From Streptomyces sp. NBRC 110611 (GTDB taxonomy: Bacteria > Actinomycetota > Actinomycetes > Streptomycetales > Streptomycetaceae): a stretch of DNA of 64,000 nt. Positions 45,677 through 53,674 of the stretch are shown here, piece after piece (position 1 is the first letter of the stretch; the number at the start of each line of letters is the position of its first letter). The DNA lies in contig NZ_BBUY01000002.1 of assembly GCF_001590865.1 (NCBI RefSeq), positions 771,350 through 835,349 on the forward strand, read 5' to 3'. The notes beneath the pieces are model-generated. The model saw only the letters and a list, made by a program, of their open reading frames with translations, did not search any database and had not been told where the DNA came from. Both the position numbers and the translations under genes were made by a program.

Positions 45677-46618
45677 CTAGTGCGGTGCGCCCCGCCACCC
45701 CGCCACCGGCAGGGCGAACTTGGCGACCAGGCGGTCCGTGAAGGAGGCGTGGTGCAGCCGTGCCAGGCGTACGGGGACGGCGCCCCGGCGGACCTCGACG
45801 CGGGCGCCGGCCGGGAGTTCGACGCTGCGGCGGCCGTCGCACCAGAGCACGCCGTGCGGGGTCTTGGGCTGGACCTCGACCGCGAGGACCGAGCGCGGCG
45901 AGGTGACCAGCGGCTTGGCGAAGAGGGCGTGGGCGCTGATCGGGACCATCAGCAGCGCCTCGACCTCGGGCCAGACCACGGGACCGCCGGCCGAGAAGGC
46001 GTAGGCGGTCGAACCGGTCGGGGTCGCGCAGACGACTCCGTCGCCGCCGAAGCGCGAGACGGGCCGGCCGTCGACCTCGGTCACGACCTCCAGCATCCGC
46101 TCCCGCGCAGCCTTCTCCACCGAGGCCTCGTTGAGGGCCCAGTCGGTGTGGACGACGGTGCCGTTGTTGCGGACGAGGACGTCGAGCGTCATCCGCTCCT
46201 CGACCTCGTAGGAGCGGGTGACGACCCGGTCCACGACCTTGTCGAGGTCGTCGCGCTCGGCCTCGGCGAGGAAGCCGACCCGGCCGAGGTTGACCCCGAG
46301 CATGGGAACCCCGGACGTCCTGGCGAAGTCCGCGCCGCGCAGCAGCGTGCCGTCGCCGCCCAGCACCACCAGCAGTTCGCAGCCCTCGGCGGCGCACTGC
46401 TCGGTCTGCACGCGCTGGACCTCCGGCGGCAGCGGCAGGTCCGCGGCCTCCTCCGCCAGCACCCGCACCCCGATCCCGCAGCGCAGCAGCCCCTGAACGA
46501 CGAGTTCGGCGCTGCGGACGGCCGCAGGGCGGCCGGTGTGCGCGAGGAGGAACACCGTCCGGCCGGCTCCGGTGTTCTCGGCTGCTGCGCTGTCTTCAAC
46601 TGCCTGGGTAGTGGTCAA
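45677..46618 (-). CDS. nadK: NAD kinase
   Basis: A 313-aa ATP-NAD kinase (NAD to NADP). The GGDGT motif is LVVLGGDGTLLRGAD; the second block is LGVNLGRVGFLAEAE, and the Asn-Glu block (DWALNEASVEK) and the TPTGSTAYAFSAGGP loop are present. The TTG at 46618 overlaps the tlyA TGA as TTGA, with GGAGGGG 5-7 nt upstream; a GTG/ATG further upstream lies inside tlyA. Operon order tlyA-nadK-recN. Confidence 0.96.
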   Translation of the reverse strand: MTTTQAVEDSAAAENTGAGRTVFLLAHTGRPAAVRSAELVVQGLLRCGIGVRVLAEEAADLPLPPEVQRVQTEQCAAEGCELLVVLGGDGTLLRGADFARTSGVPMLGVNLGRVGFLAEAERDDLDKVVDRVVTRSYEVEERMTLDVLVRNNGTVVHTDWALNEASVEKAARERMLEVVTEVDGRPVSRFGGDGVVCATPTGSTAYAFSAGGPVVWPEVEALLMVPISAHALFAKPLVTSPRSVLAVEVQPKTPHGVLWCDGRRSVELPAGARVEVRRGAVPVRLARLHHASFTDRLVAKFALPVAGWRGAPH

Positions 46619-47430
46619 CGAGGCCCCTCCGCCACTGCACGGTCGACGTCCGCCGGGTCGAGTGCAGGCGCCCCGGCGCGCAGCCACAGAAAGTACTCGA
46701 CATTCCCGGAAGGTCCAGGGAGCGGGCTCGCCACCACGCCGAGTACACCGAGTCCCAGCTCGGCCGCGCGGGCGGCGACGGTGCGTACCGCCTCGGCGCG
46801 CAGCGCCGCGCTGCGCACCACGCCGCCGCTGCCCAGCCGCTCCTTGCCGACCTCGAACTGCGGCTTGACCATCAGCACGAGGTCCGCGTCCGGTGCCGTA
46901 CAGCCGACCAGCGCGGGCAGGACGAGCCCCAGCGGGATGAAGGAGAGATCGCCCACGACGAGGTCGACCGGCTGCGAGTCGATCGCCTCCGGCGTCAGCT
47001 CGCGCACGTTGGTGCGGTCCTTGACGGTGACCCGCTCGTCGCTCTGCAGCGACCAGGCGAGCTGTCCGTATCCGACGTCGACGGCGACGACGTGACCGGC
47101 GCCGGCCCGCAGCAGCACATCGGTGAATCCACCGGTCGAGGCGCCCGCGTCCAGCGCCCGCCGGCCCTCGATCCGCAGTCCGCGCGGGACGAAGGCGGCG
47201 AGGGCGCCGGCCAGCTTGTGGCCGCCGCGCGAGACGTACTCGGGGTCGTTCTCGTCGGCGCGGACGACCAGGGCGGCGCTGGTCTCCACCTGGGTGGCCG
47301 GTTTGGTCGCGGTGGTGCCGCCGACGGTCACCCGGCCCGCGGCGATCAGCTGGCTCGCGTGCTCGCGCGAGCGGGCCAGCTTGCGGCGCACCAGCTCCGC
47401 GTCGAGTCGGCGTCGTGCCACTCCTGCCAC
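46615..47430 (-). CDS. tlyA: rRNA 2'-O-methyltransferase / hemolysin-like TlyA
   Basis: A 271-aa protein with an N-terminal S4 RNA-binding domain (RRRLDAELVRRKLARSREHA) and a C-terminal RrmJ/FtsJ-like methyltransferase domain (GRRALDAGASTGGFTDVLLRAGA, DLVVGDLSFIPL, MVKPQFEVGKE). TlyA in Mycobacterium methylates 16S and 23S rRNA riboses, and its loss gives capreomycin resistance. The GTG at 47430 follows AGGAG at 10 nt; a longer reading upstream has no site. It is coupled to nadK and followed by recN. Confidence 0.94.
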   Translation of the reverse strand: MAGVARRRLDAELVRRKLARSREHASQLIAAGRVTVGGTTATKPATQVETSAALVVRADENDPEYVSRGGHKLAGALAAFVPRGLRIEGRRALDAGASTGGFTDVLLRAGAGHVVAVDVGYGQLAWSLQSDERVTVKDRTNVRELTPEAIDSQPVDLVVGDLSFIPLGLVLPALVGCTAPDADLVLMVKPQFEVGKERLGSGGVVRSAALRAEAVRTVAARAAELGLGVLGVVASPLPGPSGNVEYFLWLRAGAPALDPADVDRAVAEGPR

Positions 47431-47467
47431 CTGTGGTTCAGCTCCTGTTGTCGTACGTCGTCCGCCG

Positions 47468-47947
47468 TCACGGACGACGGTGTGCCGGCGTGGGGGAACC
47501 CGTCCCCGGAGGTGCCGGGGACGGCGCGGGCGGCCCGGGCTGCCGGTCGAGGCCGGCCAGCACATCGCGCAGTCCACGGTGCACATCCTCGTACACCTGG
47601 AGGTGTCCGCTCGACGGCAGGTGGTCGGCGTCGGCGAGACGCCGCAGGCCGGTGTCGACGGCGGACTGTCCGGTGGGGGTCACCCCCACTCCGAGCGGCC
47701 GCGGCCCGTCGGGCACCGCCGGCTCCCCGGGCGCTTCGGAGTCCCCGGGCTCCCCGGAGTCCCCGGGCGCTCCGGGCCGTACGGGCTCCCCCGGCACGGC
47801 CTCCACCGCCTCCTCGGCCTCCACCGCCTCCTCGGCCTCCACCGCCTCCTCGGCCACCACGGCCTCCTCGGCGGCTGCCACGGCCCCGGCGGCGTCCATG
47901 GCCCCCGGGGCCGCCTCCGGCTCCGCGCCGGGCATCGGCTCTCTCAT
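47468..47947 (-). CDS. Conserved Streptomyces protein with Val-Glu-Ala repeats
   Basis: A 159-aa protein without signal peptide. The C-terminal part (TGQSAVDTGLRRLADADHLP, then YEDVHRGLRDVLAGLDRQPG) is a small conserved helical domain that I remember from other streptomycetes as a protein of about 60-70 aa. The N-terminal half is an acidic repeat of (VEAEEA)-type units encoded by an 18-bp DNA repeat and then Pro/Gly/Glu. It is upstream of tlyA (37 nt gap) and probably belongs to that operon. Function unknown. Confidence 0.75.
   Translation of the reverse strand: MREPMPGAEPEAAPGAMDAAGAVAAAEEAVVAEEAVEAEEAVEAEEAVEAVPGEPVRPGAPGDSGEPGDSEAPGEPAVPDGPRPLGVGVTPTGQSAVDTGLRRLADADHLPSSGHLQVYEDVHRGLRDVLAGLDRQPGPPAPSPAPPGTGSPTPAHRRP
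47801..47872. repeat. 18-bp repeat, 3 exact + 1 variant copies
   Basis: ctccaccgcctcctcggc at 47801-47818, 47819-47836 and 47837-47854 is exact, with a variant at 47855-47872. It encodes the acidic repeat of the 159-aa protein. Confidence 0.95.
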
Positions 47948-48022
47948 GCCCCCGACGCTACCTCGACGGGAGGCGTCACGGGCGAACCGAGTCGCCCCCG
48001 ACCTGGCGTATCGTCGGGCGCG

Positions 48023-48370
48023 ATGGCAACCCTCGACCAGTGCCGTGCCGCGCTCGACCGGCTGGCCCAGAACCTGTCCTCCGCCGGCGGCGGCGTGCGT
48101 GGCGCCGCCGCCCTCGACCGTTCGCTCAGCTGCCGCATCACGGACCTCGATGTGACGTTCGTCGGACGGCTGGCCGACGGCACGCTCCGGGACGTCACCA
48201 GCGTCGCCGGTCCGCCTCCGTACAAGGCCGAGATCCGGCTGGCCATGGCGGGCGACGACCTGGTCGCCCTGGTCGACGGGCAGCTGAACTTCGCCAGGGC
48301 GTGGGGCAGCGGCCGGGTCAAGCTGGAAGCCGGGCTGCGCGATCTGATGCGCCTCAGGACGCTGCTGTAG
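48023..48370 (+). CDS. SCP2 sterol-binding-domain-like small protein
   Basis: A 115-aa protein of the SCP2/sterol-carrier-like fold (single domain): CRITDLDVTFVGRLADGTLRDV, then YKAEIRLAMAGDDLVALVDGQLNFARAWGSGRVKLEAGLRDLMRL. Proteins of this size usually bind a hydrophobic ligand. The ATG at 48023 lies about 11 nt after a GTATCG box, so the transcript may be leaderless. It overlaps the convergent ABC ATPase gene by 17 nt (48354-48370). Confidence 0.82.
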   Translation: MATLDQCRAALDRLAQNLSSAGGGVRGAAALDRSLSCRITDLDVTFVGRLADGTLRDVTSVAGPPPYKAEIRLAMAGDDLVALVDGQLNFARAWGSGRVKLEAGLRDLMRLRTLL

Positions 48371-49262
48371 CCCCCACGGCGGCCTCGGCCGCTCCGGTCG
48401 CTCCGGTGTCCGCGGCCGCTCCGGTCTCCCCGCCGCCGTCTCCCGCGTCCGCTTCCCCGGCCCGGCCCCCGGCCCGGCGCGGCTTGCGCGCCGCCGGCAC
48501 CACCAGCGGGGTACCGCTCTCCGGGTCCTCGATGACCTGGCAGGTTATCCCGAAGACCCGCCGCACCAGCTCCGCCGTGACGATGTCGGCGGGCGCGCCC
48601 TCGGCGACGACCGCGCCGTCCTTCATGGCGATGAGGTGGGTCGCGTAGCGGGCGGCCTGGTTGAGGTCGTGCAGCACCGCGACCAGCGTCCGCCCCTGCT
48701 CCTCGTGCAGCTCCGCGCAGAGGTCCAGCACCTCGAACTGGTGCTGGATGTCCAGGTATGTCGTCGGCTCGTCGAGGAGGAACAGCGGCGTCTGCTGAGC
48801 GAGCGCCATCGCGATCCACACCCGCTGCCGCTGCCCGCCGGACAGTTCGTCGACATAGCGGTCGGCGAGGTGGGCGACGCCGGTCGCCGCCATCGACTCC
48901 TGGACGATCCGCTCGTCGTCGGCGGACCACTGCCGCAGCAGCCCCTGGTGCGGGTAGCGGCCGCGCGCCACCAGGTCGGCGACGGTGATCCCGTCCGGCG
49001 CGGTCGAGGACTGCGGCAGCAGCCCCAGGGTCCGGGCGACCTTCTTCGCCGGGAGCGAGGAGATCGCCGAGCCGTCCAGCAGCACCGATCCCGCGGCGGG
49101 CCTGAGCATCCGCGAGAGCGCCCGCAGCAGGGTGGACTTGCCGCAGGCGTTGGGGCCGACGATGACCGTGAAGGAGTGGTCGGGGACGGCGACCGTGAGG
49201 TTCTCGGCGATGACCCGCTGGTCGTAGGCGAGGGTGACGTTCTCGGCCGTGAGACGGCTCAC
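48354..49262 (-). CDS. Iron-siderophore ABC transporter ATPase
   Basis: A 302-aa ABC ATPase of the FecE/FhuC type. Walker A GPNACGKSTLL, Q-loop GLLPQSSTAP, signature ELSGGQRQRVWIAMALAQ, Walker B LFLLDEPTTYLD and H-loop AVLHDLNQAARYA are complete. A C-terminal Gly/Ala-rich tail of ~50 residues is disordered. The GTG at 49262 follows AGGAG at about 9 nt. It is downstream of two FecCD permeases and forms an iron-siderophore importer. Confidence 0.93.
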   Translation of the reverse strand: MSRLTAENVTLAYDQRVIAENLTVAVPDHSFTVIVGPNACGKSTLLRALSRMLRPAAGSVLLDGSAISSLPAKKVARTLGLLPQSSTAPDGITVADLVARGRYPHQGLLRQWSADDERIVQESMAATGVAHLADRYVDELSGGQRQRVWIAMALAQQTPLFLLDEPTTYLDIQHQFEVLDLCAELHEEQGRTLVAVLHDLNQAARYATHLIAMKDGAVVAEGAPADIVTAELVRRVFGITCQVIEDPESGTPLVVPAARKPRRAGGRAGEADAGDGGGETGAAADTGATGAAEAAVGATAAS

Positions 49263-49365
49263 TTCGAAGCTCCTGGGGTTGTCCTGCGGTGGTGGTGTCG
49301 CTGCTGCGGTGCGGCAGGCGCCGGGCTGATGCCCGTCGGACCCGGCGGTGGCATCTCATACCGGG

Positions 49366-50481
49366 TCACATCCGGCCCGCTTTCCGCTCCGTGGCCAGCA
49401 GCCACACCAGATAGCCGCCGCCGAGGACGCCGGTCAGCACGCCCACCGGCATCTGGTCGGCGCCGAAGAGCTGCTGCGAGACCCAGTCGGCACCGACCAG
49501 CAGACCGGCGCCCATGAGGGCGGCGGGCAGCAGGTTGGGCCCGGGCGACCGGGTGAGGCGGCGGGCCAGCTGGGGTGCGGTGAGCGCCACGAAGGAGATC
49601 GGCCCGGCCGCCGAGGTGGCGGCGGCGACCAGCACGACCGCGGCGAGCAGGACGACGATACGGACCCGGTTGACCCGTACGCCGAGCGCGTACGCGGAGT
49701 CGTCCCCCATCTCCAGCATGCGCAGCGGCCGCCCGTAGCACAGCACCAGGGGGAGGCAGACGGCGCAGACCACGGCCAGCGGCCGGACCTGGTCCCAGTC
49801 ACGGCCGTTGAGGGAGCCGGTCATCCAGACGGTGGCCCGGGTCGCCTCGACGATGTCCGCCTTGGTCATCAGGTAGAGCACCATCGCGTAGAGCATGGCG
49901 CTGGCCCCGATGCCGACGAGCACGAAGCGGTAGCCGTGGATGCCGCGTTTCCAGGCGAGCAGGAAGATGGCGAGCCCGGTGACCACCCCGCCGGCCATGG
50001 CGCCGGCGGCGACCCCGAAGGTGTCGGCCTGGAAGAAGACGATGGCGACCAGCGCGCCGACGGAGGACCCCTGGGCGAAGCCCAGGACATCGGGGCTGCC
50101 CAGCGGGTTGCGGGAGACGGTCTGGAAGACCGCGCCGGCGACCCCGAACGCGGCTCCGACCAGCAGCCCCACCAGGACCCGCGGCAGCCGCAGGTCCTGG
50201 ACGATGAACTGCGCTCCGGCGTCGCCGCCACCGGTCAGCGTGGCGACCACCTCGGCCGGCGTCATCGGGTAGTCGCCGGAGCCGATCAGCGCGACGGCGG
50301 CGGCCAGCGCGACGGCCAGCAGCAGCAGTCCGGCGACGAGGGCGCGGACGTCCAGCCGGAGCGAGAGCCCTCCCGCGGTACGCACCGCCCGCACCGGCTT
50401 GGCGCCCTTCCCGGGCTGCACGGTCTTCCTCCCCGGCTTCCCGGAACCGGCGGACTTCCGGGGCTTCACGGTCGTACTCAC
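49366..50481 (-). CDS. Iron-siderophore ABC transporter permease (FecD-type)
   Basis: A 371-aa FecCD-family permease with about ten membrane segments. The region FIVQDLRLPRVLVGLLVGAA, then AGAVFQTVSRNPLGSPDVLGFAQGSS is the family signature, and the cytoplasmic coupling loop is SALGVRVNRVRI-like (YALGVRVNR). The last part has AGPISFVALTAPQLARRLTR. The first ~45 residues are a Lys/Arg-rich extension. The GTG at 50481 overlaps the stop of the other permease as GTGA. Confidence 0.93.
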   Translation of the reverse strand: MSTTVKPRKSAGSGKPGRKTVQPGKGAKPVRAVRTAGGLSLRLDVRALVAGLLLLAVALAAAVALIGSGDYPMTPAEVVATLTGGGDAGAQFIVQDLRLPRVLVGLLVGAAFGVAGAVFQTVSRNPLGSPDVLGFAQGSSVGALVAIVFFQADTFGVAAGAMAGGVVTGLAIFLLAWKRGIHGYRFVLVGIGASAMLYAMVLYLMTKADIVEATRATVWMTGSLNGRDWDQVRPLAVVCAVCLPLVLCYGRPLRMLEMGDDSAYALGVRVNRVRIVVLLAAVVLVAAATSAAGPISFVALTAPQLARRLTRSPGPNLLPAALMGAGLLVGADWVSQQLFGADQMPVGVLTGVLGGGYLVWLLATERKAGRM

Positions 50482-51539
50482 AGCTGGGCCATCCTCCGTC
50501 GGCGTACGAGATAGATGAAGACCGGGCCGCCGATGACGGCCGTGACGATGCCGACCTGGAGCTCGCCGGGCCGGGCCACGATCCGGCCCAGGACGTCCGC
50601 GCCGAGCAGCAGGACCGGTGAGAGCACCGCGGAGTACGGCAGGATCCAGCGCAGGTCGGGCCCGGTGACGGCCCGTACGGCGTGCGGGACCATCAGGCCG
50701 ACGTAGACGATCGGGCCGCACGCGGCGGTCGCCCCGCCGCACAGCAGGGTGATGGCGAGCATCGCCAGCACCCGGGTGCGGGTCAGCCGGGCGCCCAGTG
50801 CCCGCGCCTGGTCGTCGCCGAGCGCGATGGCGTTCAGCGGCCGGGCGAGCAGCAGCGCGAGGACGGCGCCGGCGGCGAGGAACGGGGCGATCCCGGTGAC
50901 CGTCGGCATGGTGGCGGAGGCCAGCGAACCGACCGTCCAGAAGCGCATCCGGTCCAGCGCGGCGCTGTCCATCAGGTTGACGGCGTTGATGTAGCCGATG
51001 AGGACGGCGGTGAGCGCGGTGCCGGCCAGGGCGAGCCGGACGGGGGTGGCGCCGCGGGTGCCGCCCAGGACGTACACCGCGCCCCAGACCGCCGCGGCGC
51101 CGGCGAAGGCGAACCACACATAGCCGGTCAGTGAGGTGACGCCGAAGAAGCTGATGGCGGAGACGACCGCGGCCGAGGCGCCGGCGTTGATGCCCAGAAG
51201 TCCGGGGTCCGCCAGGGGATTCCGGGTCAGCGCCTGCATCACCGTGCCGCCGAGGCCGAGGGCGGCACCGACGATCAGGCCGAGCAGGGTGCGGGGGATG
51301 CGCAGGTCGTGGACGACCACGTCGGTGTCGTTGCCGGTGTAGTGGAACACCCCGTGCCATACCTGGTCGAGGGGTATCGGCTTGGCGCCGACGGCTATGC
51401 CGAGGACGACGATGACGGCGAGCACGGCCACGGAGGCGACCAGCCCCAGGGAGCGCGTGACAGGCCGCCGTCGGGGCGCCGCGGGGACCGGGGCCGGAGC
51501 CGTGGCCGTGGTTGCTTCGGGGGGACTGTCGACCAACAC
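50478..51539 (-). CDS. Iron-siderophore ABC transporter permease (FecC-type)
   Basis: A 353-aa FecCD-family permease with about ten membrane segments. The blocks VVVHDLRIPRTLLGLIVGAALGLGG, TVMQALTRNPLADPGLLGINAGAS and CGPIVYVGLMVPHAVRAV match the family. The GTG at 51539 begins only 5 nt after an iron box (51545-51563), so the start site is under iron control and the leader is very short. It heads the permease-permease-ATPase unit. Confidence 0.93.
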   Translation of the reverse strand: MLVDSPPEATTATAPAPVPAAPRRRPVTRSLGLVASVAVLAVIVVLGIAVGAKPIPLDQVWHGVFHYTGNDTDVVVHDLRIPRTLLGLIVGAALGLGGTVMQALTRNPLADPGLLGINAGASAAVVSAISFFGVTSLTGYVWFAFAGAAAVWGAVYVLGGTRGATPVRLALAGTALTAVLIGYINAVNLMDSAALDRMRFWTVGSLASATMPTVTGIAPFLAAGAVLALLLARPLNAIALGDDQARALGARLTRTRVLAMLAITLLCGGATAACGPIVYVGLMVPHAVRAVTGPDLRWILPYSAVLSPVLLLGADVLGRIVARPGELQVGIVTAVIGGPVFIYLVRRRRMAQL

Positions 51540-51544
51540 GACAG

Positions 51545-51563
51545 TTAGGTTAGCCTACCCTCA
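51545..51563. promoter_or_regulatory. Iron box (DmdR/IdeR-type operator), divergent
   Basis: TTAGGTTAGCCTACCCTCA fits the actinobacterial iron-box pattern TTAGGTTAGGCTCACCTAA with four mismatches. It lies between the divergent permease (start 51539) and DesE-like lipoprotein (start 51604), so one site probably represses both when iron is plentiful. Confidence 0.85.
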
Positions 51564-51603
51564 CATTGGACCTGTAGGCCCTCCCAGAGAGAAGCGCACC
51601 CAC

Positions 51604-52644
51604 ATGAGCACCACCCGAAGCGTATCGCTGTCCCGCCGCGGCATCCTGGCCGCGGGCGGCGCCGTCGGAATCGGCGCCCTGCTCGCCGCCTGCGGCGGGG
51701 ACAAAGGCTCGGCGGGCGCCAACGGTGGTGCCAAGGGCGGCGCCAGGAGCGGCCCGTGGTCCTTCACCGACGACCGCAAGCGGAAGGTCTCCCTCAAGAG
51801 CACCCCGCAGCGCATCGTCGCCTTCACCGGTACCGCGGCCGCGCTGCACGACTTCGGGATCGACGACCAGATCGTCGGCGTCTTCGGACCCACCAAGCTC
51901 AAGGACGGCAAGCCCGATCCGCAGGCCGGTGACCTCGACGTCGACAAGGTCACCATCATCGGCAACAAGTACGACCAGTTCAGCGTGGAGAAGTACGCGG
52001 GCCTACGCCCCGATCTGCTGGTGACCAACATGTACGAGCCGGGCCAGCTGTGGTTCGTCCCGGAGGCCAGCAAGGACAAGATCACCACACTGGCCGAGCA
52101 GGTGGCCATCACCTCCTCCCGCACCCCGCTCGTCAAGATCATCGAGCGGTACGCCGAACTGGCGGAGGCGCTCGGCGCCGACCTCGGGGCCAAGAAGGTC
52201 ACCGACGCCAAGGCCCGCTTCGAGAAGGCCTCCGAGCGGCTGCGCCAGGCCGCCAAGGCCCACCCGGTCAAGGTGCTCGCCTGCTCCGGCAGCGCCGACC
52301 TCTTCTACGCCTCCAACCCCGGTATCAACGCCGACCTCATGTACTACAAGTCCCTCGGCGTCGACCTGATCGTGCCCGACCACCTGGACAAGGCCGGCTA
52401 CTTCGAGAGCCTGAGCTGGGAGAACGCCGACAAGTACCAGGCCGACGTACTCCTGCTGGACAACCGGACCGCCACCCTCCAGCCCAAGGACCTCGCCGCC
52501 AAGCCCTCCTGGGCGAAGCTGCCCGCCGTCAAGGCGGACCAGATCACCCCGTGGTCCAGCGAGCCGCGCTTCTCCTACGCGGGCTCCGCACCGCTCATCG
52601 AGGCGCTCGCCGAGGCCATCGAGAAGGCCAGGAAGGTCAGCTGA
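51604..52644 (+). CDS. desE: Ferrioxamine-type siderophore-binding lipoprotein
   Basis: A 346-aa periplasmic-type substrate-binding lipoprotein. The twin-arginine signal is SRRGILAAGGAVG and the lipobox is LLAAC, placing the lipid-anchored Cys near residue 29. The mature protein has the FecB/BtuF fold, with RKRKVSLKSTPQRIVAF at the N-terminal lobe and LRPDLLVTNMYEPG, then the SWAKLPAVKA C-terminal lobe. It closely resembles what I remember of Streptomyces DesE, the ferrioxamine receptor. It is divergent from the permease genes across an iron box and followed by a siderophore-interacting protein. Confidence 0.88.
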   Translation: MSTTRSVSLSRRGILAAGGAVGIGALLAACGGDKGSAGANGGAKGGARSGPWSFTDDRKRKVSLKSTPQRIVAFTGTAAALHDFGIDDQIVGVFGPTKLKDGKPDPQAGDLDVDKVTIIGNKYDQFSVEKYAGLRPDLLVTNMYEPGQLWFVPEASKDKITTLAEQVAITSSRTPLVKIIERYAELAEALGADLGAKKVTDAKARFEKASERLRQAAKAHPVKVLACSGSADLFYASNPGINADLMYYKSLGVDLIVPDHLDKAGYFESLSWENADKYQADVLLLDNRTATLQPKDLAAKPSWAKLPAVKADQITPWSSEPRFSYAGSAPLIEALAEAIEKARKVS

Positions 52645-52730
52645 CACCCCGTTCCACGGCCGCGGTGGGGCACCCGCCACCGCACTCCACCGCGGCACCC
52701 GCCCCCACCACCGTTCCGGGAGGTACCCGC

Positions 52731-53612
52731 ATGACCACGACCGCCGCCCCCGCCACCGCACCGTTCCGCTTCTTCGATGTGCACGTCGTCCGCTCCCGGC
52801 GGCTCGGCCCGTCCATGGTGCGGATCACCTTCGCCGGTGAACGGCTGGACGAACTGGCCTCCGGCGGCCGTGACCAGCGCTTCAAGCTCTTCCTCCCGCA
52901 GCCCCACCAGGACCGGCCGGTCTTCGAGGACACCGGCGAAGGCTGGTACGCCGCCTGGCGGGTGCAGGATCCGGCCGAACGCCCGGTGATGCGGTCGTAC
53001 ACGATCCGCGAACAGCGCCCGCACACCGGGGAGTTCGACGTGGACTTCGCGCTGCACGGCGCCGGCCCGGATGCCTCGGTGACGGCGGGCGGGCCCGCCT
53101 CCCGGTGGGCCGCCGGCGCCCGGCCCGGCGACCGGCTGACCGTGCTCGCCCCAGTGGTGCAGGACAACGGCGGGGTCGACTTCCGCCCGCCGGCCGGCAC
53201 CGACTGGATCCTGCTCACCGGCGACGAGACGGCACTGCCCGCCATCGCCGGCATCCTCTCCTGGCTCTCCCCCGGCACCCGGGCCAAGGTCTGGCTGGAG
53301 ATCGGGCACGAGGACGACCGGCAGCCGCTGCCCTCCTTCGCGGACACCGACATCACCTGGCTCGTCCGGGACCACGCGGGCGGCGAGCCGGTGCTCGACG
53401 CGCTGCGCGCCGCCGAGCTGCCCGAGGGCACCCCGTACGCCTGGGTCGCCGGCGAGGCGGGAACCGTCAAGGCGGTCCGCCGCCACCTGGTCCGCGAGCG
53501 CGGAATCGGCCGCCGGGCCGTCAAGTTCACCGGCTACTGGCGGCGCGGGGCCACCGAGGAGGACCTGATCGCGGAGCTGACGGCGGGCACGGCGCCGTCC
53601 GACGAGGACTGA
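52731..53612 (+). CDS. desF: Siderophore-interacting protein (FAD ferric reductase)
   Basis: A 293-aa siderophore-interacting protein, a flavoprotein that releases iron from imported ferric siderophores by reduction. The FAD-binding barrel has SMVRITFAGERLDE and VMRSYTIREQRP (the R-S-Y-T motif); the NAD(P)H domain has DWILLTGDETALPAI and the C-terminal AVKFTGYWRRG. The ATG at 52731 follows GGGAGG. It is 86 nt after the lipoprotein gene and probably in the same iron-regulated operon. In S. coelicolor the equivalent pair desE-desF sits next to desABCD; here a HAD and a DUF1015 gene separate them. Confidence 0.9.
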   Translation: MTTTAAPATAPFRFFDVHVVRSRRLGPSMVRITFAGERLDELASGGRDQRFKLFLPQPHQDRPVFEDTGEGWYAAWRVQDPAERPVMRSYTIREQRPHTGEFDVDFALHGAGPDASVTAGGPASRWAAGARPGDRLTVLAPVVQDNGGVDFRPPAGTDWILLTGDETALPAIAGILSWLSPGTRAKVWLEIGHEDDRQPLPSFADTDITWLVRDHAGGEPVLDALRAAELPEGTPYAWVAGEAGTVKAVRRHLVRERGIGRRAVKFTGYWRRGATEEDLIAELTAGTAPSDED

Positions 53613-53630
53613 GCACCCCCGACCCCGCCC

Positions 53631-53667
53631 GGCGGGGGCCCGGCCCCACCCGCACCGGGCCCCCGCC
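53631..53667. terminator. Terminator of the DesE-DesF-like operon and HAD gene
   Basis: A perfect 13-bp stem (ggcgggggcccgg at 53631-53643 with its complement at 53655-53667) lies between the convergent siderophore-interacting protein and HAD gene. Confidence 0.8.
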
Positions 53668-53674
53668 CCGCTCC

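Noticed and set aside
48354..48370. Overlap of SCP2-like gene and ABC ATPase gene as a frameshift
   Set aside because: The two are on opposite strands and both end in normal stop codons; a 17-nt convergent overlap is common in compact genomes.
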